Positions 1 through 9,731 of a stretch of 64,000 nucleotides of DNA are shown piece after piece; the first letter of the stretch is position 1, and the number at the start of each line of letters is the position of its first letter. The notes under the pieces are model-generated. The model was not told the origin of the DNA. It searched no databases and saw only the letters and a list, made by a program, of their open reading frames with translations. A program made the translations under genes and the position numbers. The DNA comes from Klebsiella pneumoniae (GTDB lineage: Bacteria > Myxococcota_A > UBA796 > SXON01). The stretch is from contig CAMAWH010000018.1 in NCBI GenBank assembly GCA_945861635.1, forward strand, positions 17,612 through 81,611. The letters are read 5' to 3'.

Positions 1-361
1 GGAGGAGGACGACGCGCCGGTGTGCATCGGGGAGGTGGCGCAAGGCCTCGTCGAGGTCGCCGGAGGGGGGCACCACCGGCACGTCGTCGTCGAGCGGGAC
101 CTCGCTGCGAACCTGCCGACGGCGCCAGCGATCCACGAGGTGTCGGTGCGCGATGGTTGCGATCCACGCGCCGACGGGCGATCCTTCACGATCGAAGGCG
201 GGCAGGGCACGAAAGACACGCTCCCACACCTCCTGATACGCGTCCTCGGGGTCGTCCGTCATCCGCCGACAGAGCGACCAGAGCCGCGGCCCCTCTCTCG
301 CTACGAGCATGCGCTGGGCGTGCGGATCGCCCCGAGCGGCGCGCGCGACGATGGGATCCAT
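1..361 (-). CDS. ECF-type RNA polymerase sigma factor (partial, runs off the left edge)
   Basis: Reading leftward from an ATG at 359-361, 120 codons stay open to the window edge, so the C-terminus is missing. The first 80 residues look like sigma region 2: a helix containing GPRLWSLCRRM, then DPEDAYQEVWERVFRALPAF, which matches the core-binding motif of ECF factors, then a recognition-like segment with AWIATIAHRHLVDRWRRR. A charged linker follows, and the visible end (LRHLPDAHRRVVLL) is the usual start of region 4. No anti-sigma gene is visible because the downstream side lies outside the window. It diverges from the gene at 532 across about 170 bp. Assignment to the sigma-70 family is secure; the ECF subgroup cannot be told from this fragment. 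Confidence 0.8.
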   Translation of the reverse strand, partial: MDPIVARAARGDPHAQRMLVAREGPRLWSLCRRMTDDPEDAYQEVWERVFRALPAFDREGSPVGAWIATIAHRHLVDRWRRRQVRSEVPLDDDVPVVPPSGDLDEALRHLPDAHRRVVLL

Positions 362-531
362 GCGCGGGAGAATACACGCGGGGCCGATGAGAGATCCCGC
401 AAGGAAGACGTCACGCTCGTCGAGTCCGACACCTACCTGCACGCTGCAGCAGCGATCACGGCGCTCCCGAAGCGCGGCTCCACAATCCCGCTGAAACTGA
501 AGCTGTACCGCGCTGACCGGGCCCCTCGCTC

Positions 532-1794
532 ATGTCGTTCTCGGGCACGCTCGGAGCGGACGGTGCGGTGACCCTGACGGCCGACACCACCAAGGGCACC
601 GGTGGCGGCACTTGCGACGCCACCTCCAAAACCGGCTGCACGGTTGCTCCGACGAGCGCGACCGCTCCGGACATTGACGTTCTCGCGGCCGCGGTGTTCC
701 CCGGCGACCTCGGCTACGACCTGACGATTGACCTGAACGGCGCCGACACCTACGACATCGCAACCGCGGAATTCACGATCACCGAAAGCAACGAGGTCAC
801 GACCTGCACCACGAAGGCTGGCGGTTGCACGACGACCGGCACCTCGACGACCACTACGGCTGAAGTGGTCTGGGACGACATCCGCACCGTGTGGGAGGGC
901 GTCAACGCGCTCGCGTTGGATGAGGATCCGATGACGAGCATGGCGATGGTCGTGCGGATTGACGGAACCGACAACGCCACGCGCACGAATGAAGCGGGCT
1001 ACGGGCTGGCGATCGTTTCGGATGGCTGGACAACCACCACGGCCCCAGCCTCCGCGACCATCGAACTCGACGGCGGCGAAACCATCACCATCCCCGCCAA
1101 CAGTTACCAGGTCGCGGCCAGCGAGGAGTTCACGCCGACCTGGGGGGATGTGACCGAGTTCAGCGTAACGATGGACGGAAATCCGGTTGCCGCCAGATTT
1201 ACGCTCACACGCCCCGGCGTCTATCAACTGGACGCTGAAATCGACGGCAGATTCGGCATGCTCACCGAGGGTGACGACGGCACCTGGACCCTCTCGGCCA
1301 CCGCGTATTCCGAGCGATCGACGGACCTTCCCTCCGGAACGAGCCTCACGATCACGCCGATGGAGAAACTCGGCGCCTACCCGGAGTTCTCTGAGTCGTT
1401 CGCGCTCACGTACACGGACGAAGTCGCCGTCGTCTTCGCAAACGAGGTCAGCTTCGCCGGTGACCCCGTCGGCGTCGGCGTTTCCGGCACTGTGAGTCTG
1501 CTCGGCGTGAAGGACAACTCGGGCAAACAGAAGACCCTGTCGAAGGGCAGCTTCTACAGCAGCTTCGTGCATGTCGAAGGCGGCAGTATGATTTTCGGGG
1601 GCGCCGACAAGCACGACATTGACGCCAAGGGCGACATCCTCATCGGCGGCGAATCCATCGATTTTGAGCGCACCGACACCAACAAGGACGGCGTGATCGA
1701 CGCGCCGCCGGTCATCGTGATGCGGACGCGGCCGCCCGGCTTTAGTGGATTTGGTCAGGGGTGGGCGCGCATAACGATGTTGCACGCCCTCTGA
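532..1794 (+). CDS. Hypothetical Thr/Asp-rich beta-structured protein, N-terminus uncertain
   Basis: A 420-residue product with low-complexity Thr/Ala/Gly stretches, two short Cys-containing segments near residues 27-36 and 95-105, and long runs of alternating hydrophobic and polar residues typical of secreted beta-sandwich proteins. Near the C-terminus, DTNKDGVIDA resembles a calcium-binding loop. I recognise no named family. The ATG at 532 has no clear ribosome-binding site and the product has no signal peptide, odd for this composition. An in-frame stop lies at 514-516, so the true N-terminus may have been lost by a frameshift or rearrangement. The last 53 bp overlap the convergent gene at 1742-2476, which also looks damaged. 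Coding is supported by codon bias; function is unknown. Confidence 0.5.
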   Translation: MSFSGTLGADGAVTLTADTTKGTGGGTCDATSKTGCTVAPTSATAPDIDVLAAAVFPGDLGYDLTIDLNGADTYDIATAEFTITESNEVTTCTTKAGGCTTTGTSTTTTAEVVWDDIRTVWEGVNALALDEDPMTSMAMVVRIDGTDNATRTNEAGYGLAIVSDGWTTTTAPASATIELDGGETITIPANSYQVAASEEFTPTWGDVTEFSVTMDGNPVAARFTLTRPGVYQLDAEIDGRFGMLTEGDDGTWTLSATAYSERSTDLPSGTSLTITPMEKLGAYPEFSESFALTYTDEVAVVFANEVSFAGDPVGVGVSGTVSLLGVKDNSGKQKTLSKGSFYSSFVHVEGGSMIFGGADKHDIDAKGDILIGGESIDFERTDTNKDGVIDAPPVIVMRTRPPGFSGFGQGWARITMLHAL

Positions 1795-2476
1795 TCCGAT
1801 CCGCCCCCCCGTTCTGAGTGGGGATCGCCCGCGGACACCCCTCGTTCGTGGACGTGGTGCGCTGGGTCATCGGACGGACATCGTTCCCCGCACATCCCGC
1901 GCCGTCGTCGATCTCCTCGCGTCGGAGATCGCTACGAGCGCGCAGCAGGGCGAGCGCCTGGTACAGAACTTCGGCGTCCGCGGCTTCCATCTCAAAGGAG
2001 TGGCGGGCTCGCGCAGGGCGCAGTTCGGGGTCGGGATCGCCGGTCGGAGCGGGATCCCCGATGCGGGCGGCGGCAACCTCGCGCTCGATCACCCGAGCGG
2101 ACATCGTTTTGGCGCGCTCTGTCCACGAAGCGTCGGTTTCTGCGGTCGCGACGCGAACCACCTCTCTTGCTTTCGTCCAATCCACCTCACCGGCCGCGAG
2201 TGCCGCGTTCAGCCTCGGCAACTCCGGCATGCTCCTTCCGATGCGAAGCAAATCGCGGGCCACGCGCGACGTCAATTCGAGCGCCGCCATCGCATACTGC
2301 TCGATGGATGCGTACCCGAGAAGGCGGTGACCGCCCGTATCGGCCAGTTCGGCGAGCAGAATCGCCAAACGATGCTCCGCGCCGCGTTGTACTTTGCGAG
2401 CGGCGACCAGACGCGCATCGAGGGATCGGGCAAGATCGAGTTCAGGACTCGGACGTGTGGCGTGCATGCAGTCCAC
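1742..2476 (-). CDS. DUF222/13E12-like helical protein, C-terminally truncated (HNH domain absent)
   Basis: The first 190 or so residues resemble the helical N-terminal region of the HNH endonuclease families common in Actinobacteria and Myxococcota. Segments such as LGYASIEQYAMAALELTSR, a basic repeat, and LPRLNAALAAGEVDWTKAREV follow the usual pattern of that region. Family members normally continue into an HNH nuclease domain. Here the sequence after about residue 190 becomes irregular and basic and stops at 244 residues with no HNH motif. It ends inside the convergent gene at 532-1794. I read it as a truncated relic, possibly still translated. The nuclease activity of the family cannot be assumed. 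Confidence 0.5.
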   Translation of the reverse strand: MDCMHATRPSPELDLARSLDARLVAARKVQRGAEHRLAILLAELADTGGHRLLGYASIEQYAMAALELTSRVARDLLRIGRSMPELPRLNAALAAGEVDWTKAREVVRVATAETDASWTERAKTMSARVIEREVAAARIGDPAPTGDPDPELRPARARHSFEMEAADAEVLYQALALLRARSDLRREEIDDGAGCAGNDVRPMTQRTTSTNEGCPRAIPTQNGGADRIRGRATSLCAPTPDQIH

Positions 2477-3002
2477 GTATTGCGCCGATTTTCGGTGTTT
2501 TTCGGGGGGTCAGGATGCGCGCGGAGCGACGCAAGGAATGGGCACCTCGGCGACGCGCCCGATCACCGCGCCTGGTGGCCGGGAGCCCCCTTCCGCGCGA
2601 CGCCGCCAAACCGGCACGGATGGCGCCCCTCGGCAGGGCGTTTTTAGCGGTGGAGGCGGAGAAAAATAAAGTTCGCGGTGGCCCACGTGGGTCAAACGCT
2701 CGGCGGCTTACGACGCACCCGGCCGCACCCGGACACCTCCGGAAACCAACGGTAGAAACCGAGGAAGGGGAAATGTGATCCACGATCATCGTACGGTCGG
2801 TGTCCACCTGCCGCCGGCCCGCCAACGCCGGATTCGTCCGCCTGAGGACGCCCCCGCGGACGCGCACGGACTGGCAAAAACACATCGTAGAACCTACACG
2901 ACGTCGAAAACGTCGGCGGATGCCGGCCGGAACGTGGGTGGCGGAATGTTAGCGCCTATGGGGGTAAGGGGCTGGTCTGCGCGTTCGGCCCGCCGGCGTC
3001 CT
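2477..3002. other. Gap of about 525 bp without a convincing gene
   Basis: Open frames exist on both strands here, but their products are Arg/Pro-rich and show no coding bias. The right end of the gap borders the start of the hypothetical at 3003. The only structure I noticed is a 10-bp perfect palindrome CCCACGTGGG at 2682-2691. The segment should hold the promoter of the leftward gene ending at 2476, but I cannot pick out firm -35 and -10 boxes. Confidence 0.4.
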
Positions 3003-3383
3003 GTGAGGCGGTGGCGTTACCCGTATACGCCGCCCCCGCCGCCGGCCAACCTCCCTGTGCCGGTGCGCAGCCTCCGCGCCGCCAACCGCGCCGCCGACCC
3101 CCACGCCGCCATGCTCGACCACGCGCTCGCGCTGTTCAACGAAACGCCGCGGCCGGCCACGCGCTCCCGTCAGGACCACGCCGTTCTCGCGTTGGCGGCT
3201 GCGGCCGACGCGCTTGGCCTCGTTCTGCCCCGCAACGGCGACGGCGCGCTCATGAACCCGTTCACCGGCACCGAAATTCACGACACACTCGCCTGCGCCC
3301 CCGAATCGGAGCACCCGGTCGTCCGCTTCCAGGCCCGGCTCGCCGCGAAGAATGCCCGGTTGCGGCGTCCCGCCGCCGGTTGA
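3003..3383 (+). CDS. Hypothetical protein
   Basis: About 126 residues from a GTG at 3003. The frame opens further upstream, with ATG at 2946 and 2958, but rare codons such as TTA appear there, so I prefer the later start. The N-terminus is basic and Pro-rich (RRWRYPYTPPPPP), followed by an Ala-rich helical part with HAAMLDHALALFNETPRP and NPFTGTEIHDTLAC. I do not recognise a family. It lies just upstream of the RNHCP/ftsH operon, separated by about 80 bp. The evidence for coding is codon bias and frame length only. Confidence 0.4.
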   Translation: MRRWRYPYTPPPPPANLPVPVRSLRAANRAADPHAAMLDHALALFNETPRPATRSRQDHAVLALAAAADALGLVLPRNGDGALMNPFTGTEIHDTLACAPESEHPVVRFQARLAAKNARLRRPAAG

Positions 3384-3466
3384 TCAGGCTCGGTGGACGG
3401 TCTGCACGCCCGCGGCGATTCCCCGGAAAGGCAGCAGCCGCCCCGATATCACGGTACGTCGGGGCG

Positions 3467-4012
3467 ATGTCCGCGCCGCCGACCGTCGAAGCTCTCCTCG
3501 CGCTCCGCGCTCGCGGCGAGATCCGGCGTTGGGGAGATTGGCTGGAGGGGGCCGGTCGGTCGGTCGCGGCGGACCTCGTTGCCGCCGCGCGACGCAAAGG
3601 AGCGGACGTTCCCGACAATTGGCAGGAACTCCCCGGGAAGAAGCTGCTGAAAGCCTGCCTCGCGCGCTCGCAGGCTTCGCAGGTCCGAACACGCCCCATC
3701 GCAAGGGACGAGGCATTCGACTGCCTCCACTGCGGCGTCGCCGTCCCGATCGGCGGGCGCCGACCGCGCGATCATTGCCCGGCCTGCCTGCACTCCCTGC
3801 ACGTGGATGTCGTCCCGGGCGATCGTGCCGAGCCCTGCCACGGTCTACTGGTTCCCATGGCGGCTGAGCGATCGGAGAAGGGATGGATGATCCTTTATCG
3901 CTGCGATCGGTGCGGTGCGAGTCGTCGCAACCGCGCCCTTGACGACGTGGAGCCACCCGACAGCGCCGACCGCGTGCGGGATCTGGTGGTGCGCGGGGCT
4001 CGAACGGACTAA
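3467..4012 (+). CDS. RNHCP domain protein
   Basis: 181 residues from ATG 3467. The C-terminal half carries the pattern of the RNHCP family: [11 protein letters not shown], then [23 protein letters not shown], then [14 protein letters not shown]. The paired CxxC motifs suggest a metal-binding fold of about 85 residues. The N-terminal 80 residues are helical and basic and could bind nucleic acid, but this is inference. RNHCP proteins have no settled function as far as I know. The gene ends 25 bp before ftsH and may be the first gene of that operon. Confidence 0.7.
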   Translation: MSAPPTVEALLALRARGEIRRWGDWLEGAGRSVAADLVAAARRKGADVPDNWQELPGKKLLKACLARSQASQVRTRPIARDEAFDCLHCGVAVPIGGRRPRDHCPACLHSLHVDVVPGDRAEPCHGLLVPMAAERSEKGWMILYRCDRCGASRRNRALDDVEPPDSADRVRDLVVRGARTD

Positions 4013-4037
4013 AGCGCGCGGGGAGTCGCCTCGCGAC

Positions 4038-5849
4038 ATGCGCAACAAGCAGATCTGGGTGCTTCTGGCCTTCGTCCTTCTCGTTCTCGGGGTGGTGACG
4101 GTTGCCAGCAACCCGCCGAAATCGATCAGCCCCGAAATTCCGTTTCCCAAGCTGATCCAGCACGTCGAGGCCGGAAACGTCGCCTCCATCACGATTCGCG
4201 GCACGCGCGTGACCGGCGCACTGAAAGACGGAACCGGGTTCAAGTCTACCGGACCCGCCACCGGTGACTACTACACCGAATTCTTCCAATCCCATGGGGT
4301 AACGCCGTCCTTTGAGAATCCGGGTGATTCCGCGTGGGTGGGTATCGTCCTCCAGGGCGCCGTCGTCGTCATCGTCGTCGTGCTGTTCATGCTGTTTCTC
4401 CGCCAGATGCAGGCGGGAAACGGCAAGGCCATGAGTTTTGGAAAGTCCAAGGCCAAGCTCCTTTCGGAAAGCGGGAAGCGGATCACGTTTGAGGACGTGG
4501 CCGGGTGTGACGAGGCGAAGGACGAGTTGGAGGAAATCATCCTTTTCCTGAAGGATCCCCGGAAGTTCACGCGCCTCGGTGGTCGCATCCCCAAGGGGGT
4601 GCTCCTCATGGGTTCACCGGGCTCCGGAAAAACCCTGCTGGCGCGTGCGGTGGCCGGTGAGGCCGGGGTGCCGTTCTTCTCGATCTCGGGGTCGGAGTTC
4701 GTGGAAATGTTCGTTGGCGTGGGCGCTTCCCGCGTTCGCGACCTGTTCGAACAGGCCAAAAAGCAGGCGCCCTGCATCGTGTTCATCGACGAGATCGACG
4801 CGGTCGGCCGTCACCGCGGCGCGGGCCTCGGCGGCGGTCACGACGAACGTGAACAAACGCTCAACCAGCTCCTCGTGGAGATGGATGGATTTGAGTCGAA
4901 CGAAGGCGTCATCCTCGTCGCGGCCACGAACCGCCCCGACGTGCTGGATCCTGCCCTGTTGCGCCCCGGCCGGTTCGACCGTCGCGTGGTCGTGCCTGGA
5001 CCGGACGTGCGCGGAAGGCTCGGTATTTTGCAGGTGCACGCACGCCGCATCACGATGGCGGAGGACGTGGACCTGGAGCGAATCGCGCGGGGTACCAGCG
5101 GTTTTTCAGGCGCCGAACTGGAGAACCTCATCAACGAAGCCGCCCTCCTCGCCGCCCGACACGACAAGCTGCACATCGATCAAAGCGACCTTGAAACGGC
5201 CAAGGACAAGGTGTCCATGGGCAGTGAGCGGCGCAGCATGGTGTTGTCGGAAGCGCAGAAAAAGCGCACGGCGTACCACGAGGCCGGTCACGCCATCGTC
5301 GCGCGGATGATGCCGGAGGTCGATCCCGTCAGTAAGATCACCATCGTCCCGCGAGGCATGGCGCTCGGGCTGACGCAGGTTCTCCCCGCGGAAGATCGCT
5401 ACGGGCACTCGCGGACTCAGTTGGTGTCGATGTTGGCGTGGTTCATGGGCGGCCGCGCGGCGGAGGAAATCGTGTTCAACGAGATCTCCACCGGCGCCTC
5501 CAACGACATCAAACAAGCCACGCGGCTGGCGCACAGCATCGCGTGTGAGTTTGGCATGAGTGACGACCTCGGCCCCGTCGCCTGGGGAGAGAGGCAGGAA
5601 GAGGTCTTTCTCGGCCGGGAGTTCGGCCGGAAGTCGGCGGACTACAGTGAGGATACGGCGCAACGCATCGACGTCGAGGTTCGCCGCCTCGTGACCGACG
5701 GATACACCCACGCGCGCGCAATATTGACGGAGAACGTGCATGTTCTCCACGGCGTTGCCAACGCGCTCCTCGAAAAGGAAACGCTGGACGGCAGTGAGTT
5801 TGAGCGGTTGGTGGCCGCGCTGGTTCCCGTCTCGCCGACTGTCGCGTAG
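4038..5849 (+). CDS. ftsH: ATP-dependent zinc metalloprotease FtsH
   Basis: 603 residues from ATG 4038, the usual family length. Two membrane segments (about 6-24 and 101-121) enclose a periplasmic domain. The AAA module has Walker A GSPGSGKT (192-199), Walker [10 protein letters not shown] (about 246-254) and the second region of homology with [20 protein letters not shown]. The M41 peptidase has HEAGH (414-418) and the downstream Asp in GASNDI (about 490) that completes the zinc site. It should act as a membrane hexamer degrading misfolded membrane proteins and short-lived regulators. In many bacteria ftsH precedes folP and cell-wall precursor genes, and the same order is seen here with one extra membrane protein between. 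Confidence 0.97.
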   Translation: MRNKQIWVLLAFVLLVLGVVTVASNPPKSISPEIPFPKLIQHVEAGNVASITIRGTRVTGALKDGTGFKSTGPATGDYYTEFFQSHGVTPSFENPGDSAWVGIVLQGAVVVIVVVLFMLFLRQMQAGNGKAMSFGKSKAKLLSESGKRITFEDVAGCDEAKDELEEIILFLKDPRKFTRLGGRIPKGVLLMGSPGSGKTLLARAVAGEAGVPFFSISGSEFVEMFVGVGASRVRDLFEQAKKQAPCIVFIDEIDAVGRHRGAGLGGGHDEREQTLNQLLVEMDGFESNEGVILVAATNRPDVLDPALLRPGRFDRRVVVPGPDVRGRLGILQVHARRITMAEDVDLERIARGTSGFSGAELENLINEAALLAARHDKLHIDQSDLETAKDKVSMGSERRSMVLSEAQKKRTAYHEAGHAIVARMMPEVDPVSKITIVPRGMALGLTQVLPAEDRYGHSRTQLVSMLAWFMGGRAAEEIVFNEISTGASNDIKQATRLAHSIACEFGMSDDLGPVAWGERQEEVFLGREFGRKSADYSEDTAQRIDVEVRRLVTDGYTHARAILTENVHVLHGVANALLEKETLDGSEFERLVAALVPVSPTVA

Positions 5850-5855
5850 GGATCG

Positions 5856-7238
5856 ATGAACGGGGCGGGGAAGGCCCTTTTCGGCGGCACGCTGGTGGCC
5901 GTCGTGACCAGCTTCCCGTACGTCCTGCATCTCCGGGAGGCCCTGCCCGGCGGGGTCTTCGACGGCCCTCGACAGCTGTTGCTGTGGCTGCCTTGGCAGC
6001 TTCACGCCAACGTGCACGCCGGCCGCGGACTGTTCGAGTGTGCCGCTTTTCCGGTCGTCGCGCACCCGCTTCTGGAGATCATCGGTAATCCGGGCGCCGC
6101 GCTCCTCCTTGCGCCGCTGCACGCGCTTGGCGAGCCGGTACTGGCCTGGAATCTCGGTATCCTCCTGCTCGGTGCCTCGAACGCCATCGCGGCTTGGTGG
6201 CTGGCGAGCACCGTGCGGGGCGCCGCGCCGTGGTTGGCGGCGCTGCTCGTCTCCGGCGCGTGGGGGTGGTCGCAGCTCTCGTCCGGCGCCACTCCGGTCG
6301 GCTGGCTCGCGCCTGGTCTCGTTGCCGCCGCGCTTGCCCGCACGGATCACGCGCGGGCCTCGTTCGCGCTCGGGCTGCTCGGCGCGCTCACGGCGCCGTT
6401 GCCGACGGCGATCTGCCTTCTCTGGAGCGGGCATTGGGGTCGGGCCGCCGCCTGCGTTGGCGCGCTGATGATGGTTCCTCCACTCGGTGCCACAGGCGAA
6501 CTTCCGGGTTTCACGCTGGGGAGTCTTTCCTGGCCCGGCGCGGGCGCCACGGTGGCGCTGCCGCTTGCCACCCTCGGTCTGCTCGCCGTGCTTGCGTCAC
6601 GCAAACGCCCCGTGCTCGCCGCAGCGCTGGCCCTCGCGCTGGTCGGCGCCGCGGGGTCGGTCGCCGTCGAGGCCTACAGCGTGCGCTGGCCCGCGTTTCC
6701 AGCCCCGCGCAGCATCGTTGCCGCCGTGTCGTTGACCGCGTTGTTGACCGCGCTCCCGTTCCTCCGCCCCCGCGGCGTCCTGGCGCCCGTGCTCGCGCTC
6801 CTTCTCGCTGTCGAACCAACGCTTCAGACCCGATCGGGCCAGCCTGGCACGCCGTGGACCGGCGCCGTGCTCAACGTGCCGGCGGTGTTCGCTCGCATGG
6901 ACGCCACGCGAAGCGGCGTTCTCCTCCAACTGCCATTCGGCGGCGTCACGGAAGGCGCGGTCGGCTGGATTCCGTTTCATCATCGCCCGGTGACCGGAGG
7001 GCCGGGAGAAACGCGTGACGGCTTGGTGCGCGAAGCCATGCGCGCGGCAATTGCACGGGATCCCGTATTTCAAGCGGCATCCCTCGCGGTGGAATCGAAC
7101 GAACCGGTGGCGCTGCGCGGCGGTTGGGAGTGGGCGTTGCTCTATGGCGACGATACCGAGAGTCGTCGGCGCGCGCGTGCGGTCTTCGGCGAGCCAACGA
7201 CGACGGAACCCGGACTCTGGGCGTGGAAGCTACGATGA
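5856..7238 (+). CDS. Polytopic membrane protein of unknown function
   Basis: 460 residues starting 6 bp after ftsH and overlapping folP by 4 bp (ATGA), so clearly part of the operon. The first 320 residues form many hydrophobic segments with short Pro/Gly/Trp-rich turns. The last 110 residues are soluble and probably periplasmic, with LLQLPFGGVTEGAVGWIPFH. The layout, many helices then an extracytoplasmic tail, recalls GT-C-like glycosyltransferases or YfhO-type proteins, but I see no diagnostic Asp-containing first loop and would not name it so. Its place between ftsH and folP is not part of the usual arrangement. Confidence 0.75.
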   Translation: MNGAGKALFGGTLVAVVTSFPYVLHLREALPGGVFDGPRQLLLWLPWQLHANVHAGRGLFECAAFPVVAHPLLEIIGNPGAALLLAPLHALGEPVLAWNLGILLLGASNAIAAWWLASTVRGAAPWLAALLVSGAWGWSQLSSGATPVGWLAPGLVAAALARTDHARASFALGLLGALTAPLPTAICLLWSGHWGRAAACVGALMMVPPLGATGELPGFTLGSLSWPGAGATVALPLATLGLLAVLASRKRPVLAAALALALVGAAGSVAVEAYSVRWPAFPAPRSIVAAVSLTALLTALPFLRPRGVLAPVLALLLAVEPTLQTRSGQPGTPWTGAVLNVPAVFARMDATRSGVLLQLPFGGVTEGAVGWIPFHHRPVTGGPGETRDGLVREAMRAAIARDPVFQAASLAVESNEPVALRGGWEWALLYGDDTESRRRARAVFGEPTTTEPGLWAWKLR

Positions 7239-8002
7239 AGCTGATGGGCATTCTCAACGTGACGCCAGACTCGTTCAGCGACGGCGGTCAATACGCCGAT
7301 CCGGTGGCGCGAGGGTTGGCGTTACTCGCGGAAGGGGCGGACATTCTTGATGTCGGCGGGGAGTCCACTCGGCCTGGCGCTACGATGATCACGGAGGCGG
7401 TAGAGCGTGCGCGCGTAACGCCGGTCTTGCAGGAATTACGTGGACGTGCGCCGAACGCAATTCTCTCGATCGACACGCGCCATGCCAGCGTCGCGGCGGT
7501 GGCGATTGAAGCCGGCGCCAACTTCGTGAACGATGTGAGCGCGGGTGCGGACCCTGAAATGTTCCGGGTCGTCGCCCGTGCCGGCGTGCCGATCGTCCTG
7601 ATGCACATGCGTGGAAACCCCGACACGATGCAGTCGCTGGCTCGCTATCGAGATGTCTGCGCGGAAGTGTGGGAGGAGTTGGAGGCCCGGGACAGCCTCG
7701 CGGCAGCCGCCGGCATCGCCGAGCGCTGGCTCGACCCCGGCATCGGCTTCGCAAAGGACACGGAGCAAAATCTGGAGATCCTCCGCGATTTGCCCAAGCG
7801 CCGGCGCCATCGCGTTCTTCTGGGCGTCTCTCGCAAGGCATTCATCGGTCGAATCACCGGGCAAAGTGTCCCCGCGGAACGCATCGAGGGTTCGATTGCC
7901 GTGGCGCTGGCGGCGTACGACGCTGGCGTCGGCATCCTCCGCGTTCACGACGTCGCGCCGACCCGTCGGGCCCTCGCCGTGTGGTCCGAGGTTCGCGCAT
8001 GA
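7235..8002 (+). CDS. folP: Dihydropteroate synthase
   Basis: 255 residues from an ATG overlapping the upstream stop. It carries the full set of pterin-binding signatures: NVTPDSFSDGG near the N-terminus, DVGGESTRPGA, SIDTRH, NDVSAG, LMHMRGNPDTMQ, DPGIGFAKD and GVSRKAFIG, ending with VHDV. The enzyme condenses 6-hydroxymethyl-dihydropterin pyrophosphate with p-aminobenzoate in folate synthesis and is the target of sulfonamides. The position just before the diadenylate cyclase gene is a recurrent arrangement in bacteria that make c-di-AMP. Confidence 0.96.
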   Translation: MKLMGILNVTPDSFSDGGQYADPVARGLALLAEGADILDVGGESTRPGATMITEAVERARVTPVLQELRGRAPNAILSIDTRHASVAAVAIEAGANFVNDVSAGADPEMFRVVARAGVPIVLMHMRGNPDTMQSLARYRDVCAEVWEELEARDSLAAAAGIAERWLDPGIGFAKDTEQNLEILRDLPKRRRHRVLLGVSRKAFIGRITGQSVPAERIEGSIAVALAAYDAGVGILRVHDVAPTRRALAVWSEVRA

Positions 8003-8781
8003 ACTTGCCGCTTTTCCTGGGGTACGTGCGGCTGACGGACGTCATCGACGTCTGCCTCCTGTGGTTCGTGCTGTACCACGCGCTCCTGCTTGTCCGCGGG
8101 ACACGCGCGCTCCAGAGCCTCGTCGGCCTGCTGGTGGCGCTCGTCCTGTACGTGATCGCGGGGCGGTTCGAACTCTACGCCATCCACTGGATGCTGGAAA
8201 AGTTCTTCGTGACCATCGTCCTCGCTGTGGTGATCCTGTTTCAATCCGATATCCGCCGGGGGCTGGCCGGTGCCGGCGGGCGCCTCTTCTCGACCTTCAC
8301 CGCGAAACCGGACCAGAACGCAATCGAGGAGATTGTCCGGGCCAGCTTCGTGATGGCCAGCCGCCGGATCGGTGCGCTCATCGCCCTCGAACGGGAGGCG
8401 TCGCTGGACGAATACGCGGACGCCGGCAATCGCCTCGATGCGCGCGTGAGCAACGAACTCCTGCTCGCCATTTTCCATCCCACGAGTCCGCTTCACGACG
8501 GGGCCGTCGTTGTCCAGCGGGATCGTGTGCGCTCGGCAAAAGTGTTCGTCCCGCTTTCGCTGTCGAAGGATTTGTCGCGGTTCTTTGGTACTCGTCACCG
8601 AGCTGCCATCGGCCTCACAGAAGAAACGGACGCCGTCGTCATCATCGTCAGTGAAGAACGTGGAACGGTCGGCGTCGTCGTGGCGGGAGAGCTACGGCCC
8701 GTTGCGGATCAAAACGAACTACGGGAACGGCTGTTGGACTGCTTCCAGCCGAATCACCCCCCAATCGCGGCGCGAACATGA
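7999..8781 (+). CDS. cdaA: Diadenylate cyclase CdaA (c-di-AMP synthase)
   Basis: 260 residues from an ATG overlapping folP by 4 bp. Three N-terminal membrane helices (about 10-33, 38-55, 66-82) precede a DAC (DisA_N) domain. The two catalytic motifs are intact: DGA at 167-169 and RHRAA at 199-203. The enzyme joins two ATP into c-di-AMP at the membrane. The downstream cdaR and glmM complete the classic cdaA-cdaR-glmM unit, in which CdaR and GlmM modulate cyclase activity in Firmicutes. Whether they do so here is inference from gene order. Confidence 0.95.
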   Translation: MNLPLFLGYVRLTDVIDVCLLWFVLYHALLLVRGTRALQSLVGLLVALVLYVIAGRFELYAIHWMLEKFFVTIVLAVVILFQSDIRRGLAGAGGRLFSTFTAKPDQNAIEEIVRASFVMASRRIGALIALEREASLDEYADAGNRLDARVSNELLLAIFHPTSPLHDGAVVVQRDRVRSAKVFVPLSLSKDLSRFFGTRHRAAIGLTEETDAVVIIVSEERGTVGVVVAGELRPVADQNELRERLLDCFQPNHPPIAART

Positions 8782-9731
8782 CCCGCTGGACCGGTGAAAT
8801 TCGGGAAGTCCTCACGCAGAACATTGGGTACAAGCTCGTTGCACTTGCGTTTGCCTTGGCATTCTGGGCGTGGGTCCAGAGTGAACAAACCGTCGAGGAG
8901 CGCGTGCGCGCCCAGCTTACGTGGACGCTGCCGGAGGGCCTTGCGCTCGCGGAAGCGCCGCTCGAGGCCACAACCCTGACGGTACAGGGCGTCCAGACCT
9001 ACGTTCGCGGGCTTCGTTCGGGGGAGTTGACGATCGCCATCGACCTTTCGCGGGCCACCGAAGGAGATGCAACCGTTGACCTGGCGGAACGTGCGGTTAT
9101 CGGCCTCCCTCCTCAAGTTCGCGTCGCCGAGATCATGCCGGCGACGCTCCGGGTGTCCTTGGAGCGCATCCTGAAGCGCAAGGTGCCGGTCATGGCGCTC
9201 TCCAGAGGAGAGGTTGCGTCAGGGTACCGGCTGGTTTCCCTGATCGTCGAACCGTCGCGCGTGGAGTTGGTCGGACCGGCGGGCGCGCTACGCAGCCTGG
9301 AATCCGTTCCGGTCGATGAGGTGGACATCTCGGGTATCAAAACGGACACCGATTTTGACGTTGCGCTGGTCGTGAAGAAGGGGCAGATCTCGCCTTCGCA
9401 CCCGACGACATTTGTCGTCAAAGCCAGGGTCGAACCGACGCTCCAAACGCGGACGCTTGACGCCGTGCCCGTTTTCGTGCGTGACCCCCGATTCGTCGCG
9501 ACGACAACCACCGTGAAGGTCGTGCTTGAAGGACCGGCTGAGCAGGTCGATGGCATCGATCCCGACGCCGTCAGCGTCATGGTGTCGGTGCCGGAGGGCT
9601 TCGCCGGCACGTCCGGAGATGCGCGCTGGGGCAAGGGTGAGGGCCCCCGTTTCGAGGTACAAACCGGAGGCGGAGAGGGCGTGCGCGTCGTTTCCGTCGA
9701 ACCCGACCATATCGAGCTGGGGGCAAGATGA
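8778..9731 (+). CDS. cdaR: YbbR-domain protein, CdaA regulator-like
   Basis: 317 residues, start overlapping cdaA by 4 bp. One N-terminal membrane helix (about 16-33, KLVALAFALAFWAWV) anchors an extracytoplasmic chain of YbbR-type beta domains. The repeats are visible as units such as VPVMALSRGEVASGYRLVSL and EPSRVELVGP. In Firmicutes this protein interacts with CdaA and adjusts c-di-AMP production. The same partner order here supports that role, though regulation has not been shown for this lineage to my knowledge. Confidence 0.88.
   Translation: MTRWTGEIREVLTQNIGYKLVALAFALAFWAWVQSEQTVEERVRAQLTWTLPEGLALAEAPLEATTLTVQGVQTYVRGLRSGELTIAIDLSRATEGDATVDLAERAVIGLPPQVRVAEIMPATLRVSLERILKRKVPVMALSRGEVASGYRLVSLIVEPSRVELVGPAGALRSLESVPVDEVDISGIKTDTDFDVALVVKKGQISPSHPTTFVVKARVEPTLQTRTLDAVPVFVRDPRFVATTTTVKVVLEGPAEQVDGIDPDAVSVMVSVPEGFAGTSGDARWGKGEGPRFEVQTGGGEGVRVVSVEPDHIELGAR

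Noticed and set aside
433..1785. Long leftward open frame of 450 codons antisense to the gene at 532
   Set aside because: Its product is Arg/Gly/Val-rich with no motif; it mirrors the GC-rich third positions of the real frame.
5106..6434. Leftward frame of 442 codons across the end of ftsH and the membrane protein gene
   Set aside because: Antisense to two well-supported genes; composition is Arg/His-rich.
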